Of a DNA stretch of 64,000 bases, positions 1 to 7,714 are shown piece after piece. The DNA is from Pseudomonas pudica (GTDB lineage: Bacteria > Pseudomonadota > Gammaproteobacteria > Pseudomonadales > Pseudomonadaceae). Under the pieces are notes generated by a model that saw only the letters and a list, made by a program, of their open reading frames with translations, did not search any database and had not been told where the DNA came from. Both the position numbers and the translations under genes were made by a program. The stretch is taken from contig NZ_JADLJS010000006.1 in assembly GCF_015680405.1 (NCBI RefSeq), positions 1 to 64,000 on the forward strand, given 5' to 3'. Each line of letters begins with the position of its first letter. Positions within the stretch are counted from its first letter, which is position 1.

Positions 1-84
1 CCCACACGTGCTCAAGGCACCTCTGGCATTCAGCTTGCCATTCACCGCTCTCACTTCAGATTCTAATCCCCTCTCAAGACACAA

Positions 85-119
85 GCTGGCTTGCCGGCGA
101 TGGGCTGCAAAGCAGCCCC
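85..119. repeat. REP-type palindromic unit, single
   Basis: A single copy of the CTGGCTTGCCGGCGA-type REP unit followed by a GGGCTGC/GCAGCCC hairpin. The same two modules recur in many other intergenic gaps of this window. It is not part of any gene. Confidence 0.8.
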
Positions 120-128
120 ATTCTCGAT

Positions 129-536
129 GTGGACAACTTCTACATGCCTCTCCGTTCACGCATCACCACCCCATCTCAAGCCCTTGTTTCCACAGGCCCG
201 ATCTTTTCCACGGATAATGTGGAACCGCCTGTGGAAAACATGGTGGCATCTCGCTCAAGCCCTTTGATGCCAAGCCCTGCAGCTTCATGATCATTTTTTG
301 ATCACAGGCGCCTTGTGGATTGTTTTTCCAGGTTTTTCAAAGCCCTGCATTCATTCCAAGGCCCGTGCAAAGCCTGTGGATAAACCTGTGAAGAAACCTT
401 GGACAGACCGCTGCAGGCTGCATGCTTGGAAGCCTTGCGCCAGCATCGAAAAGATATCCACCGACCATGAGTCGCTGAAAGGGTTCCGCACCGTCGACAA
501 GTTGCCCCCAATCCGTGGGGAAAGTCTTGTGGATAA
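129..536 (-). promoter_or_regulatory. Cluster of DnaA-box-like sites in a gene-free region
   Basis: The gene-free stretch 1-684 holds two perfect TTATCCACA boxes read on the minus strand (375-383 and 528-536). A third site fits the relaxed TTRTNCACA consensus (129-137), and several near matches such as TGTGGAAAA and TGTGGATTG lie between them. All three good boxes point the same way. This could be a DnaA-binding or titration site, or DnaA control of the gene at 685. It is not recognisable as oriC because dnaA, dnaN, rpmH and gidA are absent. No convincing ORF was seen here. Confidence 0.45.
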
Positions 537-599
537 CATGCGCATAGCTGCTGCCGAGCCCTCTGCTGCGGGGCTTTGGCGAATATGATCAAAAAATGA
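291..599. repeat. 14-bp perfect inverted repeat flanking about 280 bp
   Basis: The left arm TCATTTTTTGATCA is at 291-304 and the right arm TGATCAAAAAATGA at 586-599; they are exact reverse complements. The left arm overlaps a second TGATCA at 288-293, so it also forms a local palindrome around the T6 run. The enclosed segment contains both perfect DnaA-type boxes and no convincing gene. The arms could be paired binding sites or the ends of a small non-autonomous element. No flanking target duplication is evident. Confidence 0.6.
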
Positions 600-684
600 A
601 CAGTGCTGTAGGCGGGTTGCTGCAAGCGCCCGGCGCGGGCATGCTGCAAGCCTGCCGATGACAACCTACCGTGAGGAACAGAGC

Positions 685-1452
685 ATGACGTCCACCGTAT
701 TCATCACTGGCGCGACTTCCGGCTTCGGCGAGGCCACAGCCCGCCGCTTCGCCGAAGCCGGCTGGAAGCTGGTGCTCACTGGCCGCCGCAAGGAGCGCCT
801 GGATGCCCTGTGCGCCGAACTATCGGCCAAGACCGAAGTACATGGTCTGGTGCTCGATGTACGTGACCGCAAGGCCATGGAGCACGCCATCGCCAACCTG
901 CCGGCCGGCTTCGACAAGCTGCGCGGCCTGGTCAACAACGCAGGCCTGGCGCTGGGTGTGGACGCGGCACAGAACTGCAGCCTGGACGACTGGGAAACCA
1001 TGGTCGACACCAACATCAAGGGCCTGATGTACACCACCCGCCTGCTGCTGCCACGGCTTATCGCCCATGGCCGTGGGGCGTCGATCCTCAACGTAGGTTC
1101 GGTGGCGGGCAACTACCCGTACCCGGGCAGCAACGTGTACGGCGGCACCAAGGCCTTCGTCGGCCAGTTCTCGTTGAGCCTGCGCTGCGACCTGCGGGGT
1201 ACGGGGGTGCGGGTGAGCAACATCGAGCCGGGCCTTTGCGAGAGCGAGTTTTCGCTGGTGCGTTTCGGCGGTGACCAGGCCAAATACGACGCGACCTACG
1301 CTGGTGCCGAGCCGATCCAGCCGCAGGACATTGCCGAGACCATCTTCTGGATCCTCAACCAGCCGGCGCATATCAACATCAACAGCCTCGAGCTGATGCC
1401 GGTGAGCCAGGACTGGGCAGGGTTCTCGATCGACCGCTCCACCAAGGGCTAG
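685..1452 (+). CDS. ydfG: YdfG-type short-chain dehydrogenase/reductase
   Basis: A 255-residue cytoplasmic NAD(P)-dependent oxidoreductase of the short-chain dehydrogenase superfamily. It closely resembles E. coli YdfG, which oxidises L-allo-threonine and serine and reduces 3-hydroxypropionate-pathway malonic semialdehyde. The Rossmann motif TGATSGFG is at the N-terminus, NNAG is mid-protein, and the catalytic Ser and YxxxK (YGGTK) follow. The C-terminal region with IEPGL and PAHININ also matches YdfG. The ATG at 685 is chosen because GAGGAA lies 7-12 bases upstream; an in-frame ATG at 658 has no such site. It is a single gene, convergent with the epimerase downstream. Confidence 0.85.
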   Translation: MTSTVFITGATSGFGEATARRFAEAGWKLVLTGRRKERLDALCAELSAKTEVHGLVLDVRDRKAMEHAIANLPAGFDKLRGLVNNAGLALGVDAAQNCSLDDWETMVDTNIKGLMYTTRLLLPRLIAHGRGASILNVGSVAGNYPYPGSNVYGGTKAFVGQFSLSLRCDLRGTGVRVSNIEPGLCESEFSLVRFGGDQAKYDATYAGAEPIQPQDIAETIFWILNQPAHININSLELMPVSQDWAGFSIDRSTKG

Positions 1453-1476
1453 GTTTCAGGGCAGATAAACAAATTG

Positions 1477-1580
1477 CCGGGGCTGCTTTGCAGCCCTTTC
1501 GCGACACAAGGCCGCTCCTACAGGATAAGTGCACATCTCAAGTGGTGTGCAGTACCTGTGGGAGCGGGCGTGCCCGCGAA
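1477..1580. repeat. REP pair between convergent genes
   Basis: The left unit (1477-1524) has GGGCTGC/GCAGCCC followed by a CGACACAAGGCCGCTCC arm. The right unit (1553-1580) has GGGAGCGGGCGTGCCCGCG. Together they fill the space between two convergent 3' ends and can fold into hairpins that may end transcription. Confidence 0.8.
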
Positions 1581-1584
1581 TACG

Positions 1585-2682
1585 TCAGCCCAGGCGCTGC
1601 AATCCTTCCAGGCAAGTCGCCAAATGATAGGGCGTAGTAGAAGGCATATCATGCCGACTAACCGCCCCCTCGCCATCCCGGCACTCATACCAGCCCGCCT
1701 CACGCAGGAACTGCGCTTCCAGCGCCTGCAACTGCCCGGCCAGCTTCGCTTCGCCCCCAGTCCGCAACACCAGCGCCCGCAGGTATTCCGCCTGCGCCCA
1801 GATCCGCTGGGTGGCGTCGAGTACCTGACCATTCACATCCAGCATCGCCAGCACAGCGGCATCCTTCACACCATGCTGCTCGGCGTAGCCGAAGGCCCGG
1901 TCGATGGACGCATGCAGCGGCGTATCACGCAGCAGCGGAGAGGTATGCAGCAGGTAGAACCACTCGAACTGGTGCCCCGGCTCGAACCAGTTATCCACAA
2001 TACCGAGTGGCTTTTCCAGCATCAGGCCGTGGGCCGGTTCGATGAAATGTGCCTGCAGCGCCTCGCACAGTTGTAGCAGCGACTGCCGGGTATGCTCGTC
2101 GTCACGCACCGCCAGCACCTGCAGGAAGGCTTCGGCCAGGTGCATCTGCGGGTTTTGCAGCGGGCCGCTGGCAAGGTCTGCCCAGTCTTCAGCGAGGCTG
2201 GCTTCGTACAGGCCATCGTCGCGGGCGAACTGCTGGTCGATGATGTCCAGCGCGGCGTTCAGCGTCGACTCCACCAGGTTTTCACGCACCTTGCCCCAGT
2301 AATGCGCACAGGCAAACACGATGAAGGCGTGAGTGTAGAGATCCTTTCGCCGGTCCAGCGGTTTGCCCTGGGCGTCGATGCTGTAGAACCAGCCGCCGTG
2401 TTCGGCGTCGTGGAAGTGCTTCTGCAGCGAGCGGAACAAGGCGGCCGCTCGCTCGGCTGCACCCGGTTGCCCGATGCGGCTGCTGAACAGGTACAGCTGA
2501 CGTGCGCAGGCCATGGCCCGGTAGCGTTGCACCGGCAATGGTTGGTGCTGGGCGTCCAGGGCCTCGTAGGGCAGGGCCATGTCGGCGTTCCAGCCCGGGC
2601 CTTGCCACAATGGCACTATGCGTTCGGCGAAGTGCTGATTGAAGCGGGCCAGTTCGGGCAGGGTGGGGCGGGGGTCGGACAT
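1585..2682 (-). CDS. AGE-family sugar epimerase/isomerase
   Basis: A protein of about 365 residues in the N-acylglucosamine 2-epimerase (AGE) superfamily, an (alpha/alpha)6-barrel group that includes D-mannose isomerase, cellobiose epimerase and YihS. Family signatures visible are the N-terminal RYRAMACARQLYLF block, RRKDLYTHAF, the conserved HQFEW near residue 240, RIWAQAEYLRA and a C-terminal Y-H pair (TTPYHL). These histidines are the general acid/base residues in characterised members. The substrate cannot be read from sequence; an aldose-ketose isomerase acting on mannose or a related sugar is plausible. The start is placed at the ATG before SDPRPT; an in-frame start 33 bases upstream is possible. 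Confidence 0.75.
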   Translation of the reverse strand: MSDPRPTLPELARFNQHFAERIVPLWQGPGWNADMALPYEALDAQHQPLPVQRYRAMACARQLYLFSSRIGQPGAAERAAALFRSLQKHFHDAEHGGWFYSIDAQGKPLDRRKDLYTHAFIVFACAHYWGKVRENLVESTLNAALDIIDQQFARDDGLYEASLAEDWADLASGPLQNPQMHLAEAFLQVLAVRDDEHTRQSLLQLCEALQAHFIEPAHGLMLEKPLGIVDNWFEPGHQFEWFYLLHTSPLLRDTPLHASIDRAFGYAEQHGVKDAAVLAMLDVNGQVLDATQRIWAQAEYLRALVLRTGGEAKLAGQLQALEAQFLREAGWYECRDGEGAVSRHDMPSTTPYHLATCLEGLQRLG

Positions 2683-2774
2683 TTCGGCGCTCGTCGCTGT
2701 CGGGCAGGGCGCCATGGTAGCAGAACTGGGTTGTGGGTAGCCTGTGCCGGCCTGCCCTCAGGTTCGGTGCCGTA

Positions 2775-2830
2775 CCTGTGGGAGCGGGTTCATCGATGCG
2801 TCGAACCGCCGCGAAGAGGCCAGTACAGGC
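2775..2830. repeat. REP unit with an enlarged loop
   Basis: It begins CCTGTGGGAGCGGGTT and ends CGCGAAGAGGCC like other units. The centre, however, carries about 18 extra bases around CATCGATG, itself a palindrome, instead of the usual short CACC/TACC loop. Confidence 0.7.
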
Positions 2831-2836
2831 TATCAA

Positions 2837-3469
2837 TCAGCTCGGGTTGCCGAGCCCCTGCCAATGTCGCGCCCCCACGAAGATGAAGCGCAACTGCTGG
2901 GTGATCTTTTCCTGCGGCGTCAACGCCTGTGGATAACCCGCTTCGGGGCTGTCGATAAGCTCTGGCAGGGTGGCGAACACGGTCTTTACTACCAGGTCGG
3001 CCATCACCGCCAGCGCGGCGCTGTCCAGATGCTGCCAGCGCTTCATCCGCGCCAGGTCGGTGGCCAGGTCGTCGCTGATGTCCTGGCGCAGGCGGGCAAT
3101 GGCCTGGCGTACGGCCTGCGAACCGCCGTACTGCTCACGGGCGAGGAACAGGAACTGTGCGCGGTGGGCGGCGACCACGTCGAGGAAGATGCGCACCGAG
3201 GCGTCGGTGATGCCGCCCAGTTCGAATTCATTCTGGCGCACCAGGCGGATGGTCTGGCGGAAGGTAGTGTCGACCTCGGCAACCAGGGCCAGGCCCAAGG
3301 CGTCCATGTCGGAAAAATGCCGGTAGAAGCCGGTGGGTACGATGCCGGCCGTCTTCGCCACTTCGCGCAGGCTGATACTGCCGAAACCACGGCCACTCTC
3401 CATGAGCTGGCAGGCGGCATCGAGCAGGGCCTGGCGGGTCTGTTGCTTCTGTTCGGCGCGCGGCAGCAT
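2837..3469 (-). CDS. TetR-family regulator, FabR/DesT-like
   Basis: A 210-residue one-component regulator. The N-terminal helix-turn-helix (SLREVAKTAGIVPTGFYRHF, roughly residues 32-52) matches E. coli FabR ([20 protein letters not shown]) and Pseudomonas DesT, which sense acyl-CoA saturation and control unsaturated fatty-acid genes. The C-terminal ligand domain is compatible with that assignment, but no desaturase gene is adjacent, so the target is inferred only. The ATG at 3469 is preferred over an upstream GTG (3502), which lacks a ribosome-binding site. It is transcribed away from the repeat-protein gene, from which it is separated by a strong terminator. Confidence 0.75.
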   Translation of the reverse strand: MLPRAEQKQQTRQALLDAACQLMESGRGFGSISLREVAKTAGIVPTGFYRHFSDMDALGLALVAEVDTTFRQTIRLVRQNEFELGGITDASVRIFLDVVAAHRAQFLFLAREQYGGSQAVRQAIARLRQDISDDLATDLARMKRWQHLDSAALAVMADLVVKTVFATLPELIDSPEAGYPQALTPQEKITQQLRFIFVGARHWQGLGNPS

Positions 3470-3509
3470 GGTGCGGGCTTCTGTGGCGGTAAGGCTGGGC
3501 ACTCTAGTT

Positions 3510-3540
3510 AAAAAAACAAAGCCCGGTCAATGGACCGGGC
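3510..3540 (-). terminator. Intrinsic terminator of the repeat-protein gene
   Basis: A perfect 8-bp GC-rich stem (GCCCGGTC/GACCGGGC) with an AATG loop lies at 3521-3540. On the minus strand it is followed at once by TTTGTTTTTTT (3520-3510). It lies about 50 bases after the stop of the gene ending at 3592. Confidence 0.9.
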
Positions 3541-3591
3541 ATGGAGGGGAGTAGGCGTTGTGACAGAGGTTGTTCTTTTCGGCCATGGTGA

Positions 3592-4134
3592 TCAGCTCAC
3601 ACGGCTGAGTTCAACCAAGCGATCAGAACCACCTTCGGCAATGCGGCCACTGCGTTCGATCAGGCGGTCGGAGCCACCTTCGGCAACACGGCCACTGCGT
3701 TCGATCAGGCGGTCGGAGCCACCTTCGGCAACACGGCCACTGCGTTCGATCAGGCGGTCGGAGCCACCTTCGGCAACGCGGCCACTGCGTTCGATCAGGC
3801 GGTCGGAGCCACCTTCGGCGACACGGCCACTACGTTCGATCAGGCGGTCGGAGCCACCTTCGGCGACACGGCCACTACGTTCGATCAGGCGGTCGGAGCC
3901 ACCTTCGGCAACACGGCCACTACGTTCGATCAGGCGGTCAGAGCCACCTTCGGCAACACGGCCACTGCGTTCGATCAGGCGATCAGCACCACCTTCGGCA
4001 ACGGTTTTCAGCGGCTGGGCGATTTCGGCAGCGCTGGAGCGCGATTCGGCGGTCAGGTGTTGCTCGTCGGCTGGCAGGGCAAAAGCGTTGGCGGCCAGGA
4101 TGGACAGGGTCAGGGTCAGCAGATGGCGTTTCAT
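3592..4134 (-). CDS. Secreted protein made of nine 15-residue repeats
   Basis: A 180-residue protein with a clear signal peptide (MKRHLLTLTL to AFALPA) and a short linker to residue 44. Nine tandem units of VAEGGSDRLIERSGR follow; the first has Ala for Ser and the last is degenerate (IAEGGSDRLVELSR). The repeats occupy nearly everything after residue 45. There are no cysteines and the unit is rich in charged residues and Gly, so it probably sits in the periplasm or outside the cell. A good ribosome-binding site (AGAGGAGC) precedes the ATG and a strong terminator follows. I recall short relatives in Pseudomonas carrying the unsupported name 'phage infection protein'; I would not rely on it. 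Function is unknown. Confidence 0.85.
   Translation of the reverse strand: MKRHLLTLTLSILAANAFALPADEQHLTAESRSSAAEIAQPLKTVAEGGADRLIERSGRVAEGGSDRLIERSGRVAEGGSDRLIERSGRVAEGGSDRLIERSGRVAEGGSDRLIERSGRVAEGGSDRLIERSGRVAEGGSDRLIERSGRVAEGGSDRLIERSGRIAEGGSDRLVELSRVS
3598..4002. repeat. Tandem 45-bp coding repeat, nine units
   Basis: In-frame head-to-tail 45-bp units with no spacers encode the repeat region above. Adjacent copies differ only at a few positions, for example acacgg versus acgcgg and actgcg versus actacg. That suggests recent expansion or ongoing homogenisation by slippage or recombination, and copy number probably varies between strains. Confidence 0.9.
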
Positions 4135-4474
4135 GATTTCGGTGCTCCTCTCGGGGGCTGGAAAGTGGGTACGGAGCCAATGCTACGCCGGGTAACGCCA
4201 GAGAGAAGTTCATACGGGTAATGGTAACAATCGACCGTATTGATAGAGGCGGCAAGCTGCTCTAGAAAGCACCTTTCAGGTCGTAAAGTGGCAATTTGAT
4301 AGCGATACTTGCGGGTAACACGTATGTCCTGGCGCAACGAATTGCTGAGCAAAAGATCAGGAAAAACTCGCTATCATGGCGCCATCGATAAAACCCCACG
4401 GGTTTTCATCAGTCCGAGATATTGAGTGCCACCGTTGCACCTGTTCCGTGCCATACCGCAAGGAGAATCACGCA
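4135..4474. other. AT-richer intergenic region between divergent genes
   Basis: This 340-bp gap separates the minus-strand repeat-protein gene from the plus-strand AsmA gene and should carry both promoters. A TATCAT at 4372-4377 could be a -10 box for asmA, but no properly spaced -35 was found. No REP unit and no convincing small gene were seen. Confidence 0.5.
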
Positions 4475-6541
4475 ATGACGCGTCCCGCCAGAATCCTCGT
4501 CTGGACCTTCACCAGCCTGCTGACCCTGCTGGCGATTCTGGTGGTGGTGATCGCTACCTTCGACTGGAACCGCGTCAAGCCCCTGCTCAACGAGAAAGTA
4601 TCCGAGGCCCTGCAGCGGCCTTTCGCGATCAATGGCAACCTTGCCGTGGACTGGCGCACCGAACCAGAGGAGGGGGGCTGGCGTGCCTGGGTGCCCTGGC
4701 CGCACTTCATCGCCGAAGACCTGACTCTGGGCAACCCCGAGTGGCTCAAGGAACCGAAGATGGTCGGCCTGGAGCGCGTGGCGTTCCGCCTGGCGCCGCT
4801 GCCGCTGCTGTTCCAGCAGATCAGCATCCCGCGCATCGACCTGACCAAGCCTACCGCCAGCCTTACCCGCCTGGCCGATGGCCGCGCCAACTGGGTCTTC
4901 GACTTCGGCCCCAAGGATGAAAACGCAGAACCTTCCAAATGGCAGCTGGACATTGGCGCCATCGGCTTCGACCAGGGCAATGTCAGCTTCGATGACCAAA
5001 CCCTGAAAACCAGCATGAAGGTGCAGATCGACCCGCTGGGCAAGCCTGTCCCGTTCAGCGATATCGTCGGCAAGGCCAGCGCCGAGAAGGCCGGTGCCGC
5101 GCAGGACTACGCCTTCGGGCTCAAGGCCCAGGGCCGCTACAAAGGCCAGCCGGTGTCCGGTACCGGCAAGATCGGTGGCCTGCTGGCCCTGCAGGACGCC
5201 AGCCAGCCGTTCCCGCTGCAGGCTGACGTGCGTATCGCAGACACCCACGTGGTGCTCGCCGGTACCCTGACCGACCCGCGCAACCTCGGCGCCCTCGACC
5301 TGCGCCTGCGCCTGTCCGGGGCCAGCCTGGGCAACCTCTACCCGTTGACCGGCGTGACCTTGCCCGACACCCCGGCCTATTCCACCGACGGCCACCTCAG
5401 CGCCAACCTGCACGCGGCGCAAGGGGCGACTTTCAACTACCAGGGCTTCAACGGCACGATCGGTGACAGCGATATCCATGGCGACCTGGCCTTCGTTGCC
5501 AGCCAGCCACGCCCCAAGCTGTCCGGCAACCTGGTGTCCAACCAGTTGCTGTTCAAGGACCTGGCGCCGCTGATCGGCGCCGACTCCAATGCCGAGCAGA
5601 AGGCCCGCGGGGGTGCCAGCAAGCAGCCGGCGGGCAAGGTGCTGCCGGTGGAAGAGTTCCGCACCGAGCGCTGGCGCGCGATGGACGCCGACGTCACCTT
5701 CGCTGGCAAGCGCATCGTGCACAGCGCGCAACTTCCGTTCAACGACCTGTCGGCCCATGTGATCCTGGAAGACGGCCTGCTGCGCCTGGAGCCTCTGCGT
5801 TTTGGCGTGGCTGGTGGCAACCTGGCTTCCAGGATCCGTCTGGATGGCCGCAATGTTCCGTTGCAGGGGCGTGCCCGGCTGACGGCGCGGGGCTTCAAGC
5901 TCAAGCAGTTGTTCCCCTCCTTCGCGCCGATGCAGACAAGCTTCGGTGAGTTGAACGGTGATGCCGATATCACCGGCCGGGGTAACTCGGTGGCCGCCTT
6001 GCTGGGCACGGCCAATGGCGACCTGCGCATGCTGATCAACGATGGTGCCATCAGCCGCAGCCTGATGGAGATTGCCGGGTTGAACGTGGGCAACTATGTG
6101 GTCGGCAAGCTGTTTGGCGATGAGGATGTGAAGATCAACTGTGCAGCGGCTGACGTGGGTATCAAGGATGGCCTGGCGACCACGCGCCTGTTCATTTTCG
6201 ATACCGAGAACGCGATCATCTACATCAACGGCACGGCCAATTTCGCCACGGAGCAGCTGGACCTTAAAATTACCCCTGAATCGAAAGGGTTGCGGCTGTT
6301 CTCGCTGCGCTCGCCGCTGTATGTCCGCGGGGCGTTCGCCAAGCCCAGTGCCGGGGTGCAGGCGGTGCCGCTGGCGTTGCGCGGGGCGGGGATGGTGGCG
6401 TTGGGCGTGGTGGCCGGGCCGGCGGCGGGGTTGCTGGCGCTGATTGCGCCTAGCAGTGGGGATGATCCCAACCAGTGCACGCCGCTGCTGCAGCAGATGA
6501 AGGCGGGCAAGGCGCCGGCGGTGGTGAAAGAGCGGAAGTAG
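4475..6541 (+). CDS. AsmA-family inner-membrane-anchored protein
   Basis: A 688-residue AsmA-like protein. One N-terminal transmembrane helix (about residues 6-28) anchors a large periplasmic domain predicted to form the elongated beta groove of AsmA/TamB-type lipid-transfer proteins. The C-terminal AsmA domain is recognisable (GDADITGRGNSVAALLGTAN, then IYINGTANF). Family members affect outer-membrane lipid homeostasis, but the exact role of this paralogue is unknown. A hydrophobic Gly/Ala stretch lies close to the C-terminus. The ATG at 4475 has AAGGAG 10 bases upstream; an in-frame ATG at 4376 lacks one and would displace the membrane helix. Confidence 0.85.
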   Translation: MTRPARILVWTFTSLLTLLAILVVVIATFDWNRVKPLLNEKVSEALQRPFAINGNLAVDWRTEPEEGGWRAWVPWPHFIAEDLTLGNPEWLKEPKMVGLERVAFRLAPLPLLFQQISIPRIDLTKPTASLTRLADGRANWVFDFGPKDENAEPSKWQLDIGAIGFDQGNVSFDDQTLKTSMKVQIDPLGKPVPFSDIVGKASAEKAGAAQDYAFGLKAQGRYKGQPVSGTGKIGGLLALQDASQPFPLQADVRIADTHVVLAGTLTDPRNLGALDLRLRLSGASLGNLYPLTGVTLPDTPAYSTDGHLSANLHAAQGATFNYQGFNGTIGDSDIHGDLAFVASQPRPKLSGNLVSNQLLFKDLAPLIGADSNAEQKARGGASKQPAGKVLPVEEFRTERWRAMDADVTFAGKRIVHSAQLPFNDLSAHVILEDGLLRLEPLRFGVAGGNLASRIRLDGRNVPLQGRARLTARGFKLKQLFPSFAPMQTSFGELNGDADITGRGNSVAALLGTANGDLRMLINDGAISRSLMEIAGLNVGNYVVGKLFGDEDVKINCAAADVGIKDGLATTRLFIFDTENAIIYINGTANFATEQLDLKITPESKGLRLFSLRSPLYVRGAFAKPSAGVQAVPLALRGAGMVALGVVAGPAAGLLALIAPSSGDDPNQCTPLLQQMKAGKAPAVVKERK

Positions 6542-6544
6542 CAG

Positions 6545-6667
6545 GGGGCCGCTTCGCAGCCCAATCGCCGGCAAGCCAGCTCCCACAGGGACTCCACAGA
6601 CCTCAAAGGCTCGTGCAATACCTGTGGGAGCCGGCTTGCCGGCGAATGGGGCGCAAAGCGCTCCCAG
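6545..6667. repeat. Inverted REP pair
   Basis: Two inward-facing units (6545-6590 and 6621-6667) of the CGCCGGCAAGCCAGCTCCCACAG class, each with a GGG(G)C..GC(C)CC side hairpin. They lie between the convergent asmA-like and ferritin-like genes. Confidence 0.85.
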
Positions 6668-6670
6668 TAA

Positions 6671-7201
6671 TTACAAGCCTTGCAACAGGTCGGACATATC
6701 GTCCGCGTGCTCTTCTTCCTGCGCGAGGATGTCTTCAAAAATCCGCCGCGTAGTCGGATCTTTATCTCCAATGTACTGAATGATCTCGCGATAGCTATCG
6801 ATGGCGATCCGCTCCGCCACCAGGTCTTCCAGCACCATCTCCTTCAATGAAGTGCCCGCCACATATTGGGCATGAGACCGCTGGCTCAGGTTGTCCGGGT
6901 TGAAATCCGGCTCTCCACCTAACTGCACGATCCGTTCGGCAAGCTTGTCGGCGTGCTCGGCTTCCTGGTTGGCATGCTCGAGGAATTCGTCGGCAGCCAC
7001 GCTGGCCTTGATGCCGCTGGCCATGAAGTAATGACGCTTGTAGCGCAGCACGCAGACCAGCTCGGTGGCCAGTGAATCATTGAGCAGGCGCAGGATCTGT
7101 TGGCGATCAGCATCGTAGCCCTCGGTCACCGCACCTTGCTCGACATGCTGGCGGGCACGTTCGCGCAGGGTTTGCACATCGGTCAATTCAGTCGCATTCA
7201 T
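6671..7201 (-). CDS. Ferritin-like/bacterioferritin-family protein
   Basis: A 176-residue soluble four-helix protein. Ligand-type motifs typical of diiron ferritin-like proteins are visible: an early Glu in the first core helix (LATELVCVLRYKRHYF), E-x-x-H in the second (NQEAEHADKL), Glu in the third (VAERIAIDSYREII) and E-x-x-H in the fourth (EEEHADDM). The family stores iron or detoxifies iron and peroxide. An N-terminal extension of about 30 residues precedes the bundle. The ATG at 7201 has CAGGAG at ideal spacing; in-frame ATGs upstream (7207, 7231) overlap or precede that site. It is monocistronic. Confidence 0.8.
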   Translation of the reverse strand: MNATELTDVQTLRERARQHVEQGAVTEGYDADRQQILRLLNDSLATELVCVLRYKRHYFMASGIKASVAADEFLEHANQEAEHADKLAERIVQLGGEPDFNPDNLSQRSHAQYVAGTSLKEMVLEDLVAERIAIDSYREIIQYIGDKDPTTRRIFEDILAQEEEHADDMSDLLQGL

Positions 7202-7249
7202 GTTCATCTCCTGGAACATCAGGGTGGTCATGGGTATGGCCTGGAAGGC

Positions 7250-7591
7250 TTAGGCGCCGTGGACGGCGTCGCTGTCTTCTTCGCGTTGTTTGCAAGTCTT
7301 GAAGCCCTTGGCGTCGACATGGCCGGTGGCATCGAAACGCACGTAGTAGGGCTGCTGGTGGCCATCGTGGTTGAGGATGTAGTCGTTGCAGGTGCCGCCA
7401 TGGGGAAGGTCGATCACGTTGGACGGGCTGCCGCCGATGGCGATGACTTTCTGCATGGTCATGCCTTTTTCCACCTGCTTGACCAGCGGCTCGTCGCGGT
7501 AGGTGACGTAGTCCACCGGGTTTTCCGGGCGGCTGCCGCAGGCGGCGAGGGTGGCGCTTGCCAGAAGGATTGCCAGGGTCTGCTTGTACAT
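7250..7591 (-). CDS. osmE: Osmotically inducible lipoprotein OsmE
   Basis: A 113-residue lipoprotein. The signal peptide ends in the lipobox LAAC (Cys18). The mature part is a small SmpA/OmlA-type domain with the KGMTMQKVIAIGGSPS block and the G-T-C-N-D-Y-I-L and FKTC segments characteristic of E. coli OsmE. It is an envelope stress protein; in E. coli it is osmotically induced. AAGGAG lies 8 bases upstream of the ATG. The gene is divergent from the lipase gene at 7715, and the 123-bp gap must hold both promoters; I saw no clear boxes. Confidence 0.85.
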   Translation of the reverse strand: MYKQTLAILLASATLAACGSRPENPVDYVTYRDEPLVKQVEKGMTMQKVIAIGGSPSNVIDLPHGGTCNDYILNHDGHQQPYYVRFDATGHVDAKGFKTCKQREEDSDAVHGA

Positions 7592-7714
7592 GGTCCCGCT
7601 CCTTGCAAAGGGTCTGTGTGGTTTGGAACCGCAGCGCGCGCCGGGAGTTCGATTGCGATGGTCATCAATGCCGCTGTAGTGTTGGCCGGTCGTCCACGGA
7701 AAGGGGCTGGGGCA

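Noticed and set aside
1..684. Chromosomal origin oriC
   Set aside because: DnaA-type boxes are present, but dnaA, dnaN, rpmH and gidA are absent, and there is no clear AT-rich unwinding element.
3598..4002. CRISPR array
   Set aside because: Units are 45 bp, directly adjacent with no variable spacers, and encode protein in frame. No cas genes are nearby.
3530..4195. A long plus-strand ORF across the 45-bp repeats
   Set aside because: It is the antisense reading of the repeat array, open only because the unit has no stop in that frame. The minus-strand reading has a signal peptide, a ribosome-binding site and a terminator.
4409..6586. A 725-codon minus-strand ORF opposite the AsmA gene
   Set aside because: It is a high-GC antisense shadow with Gln/His/Arg-rich, low-complexity translation and no ribosome-binding site.
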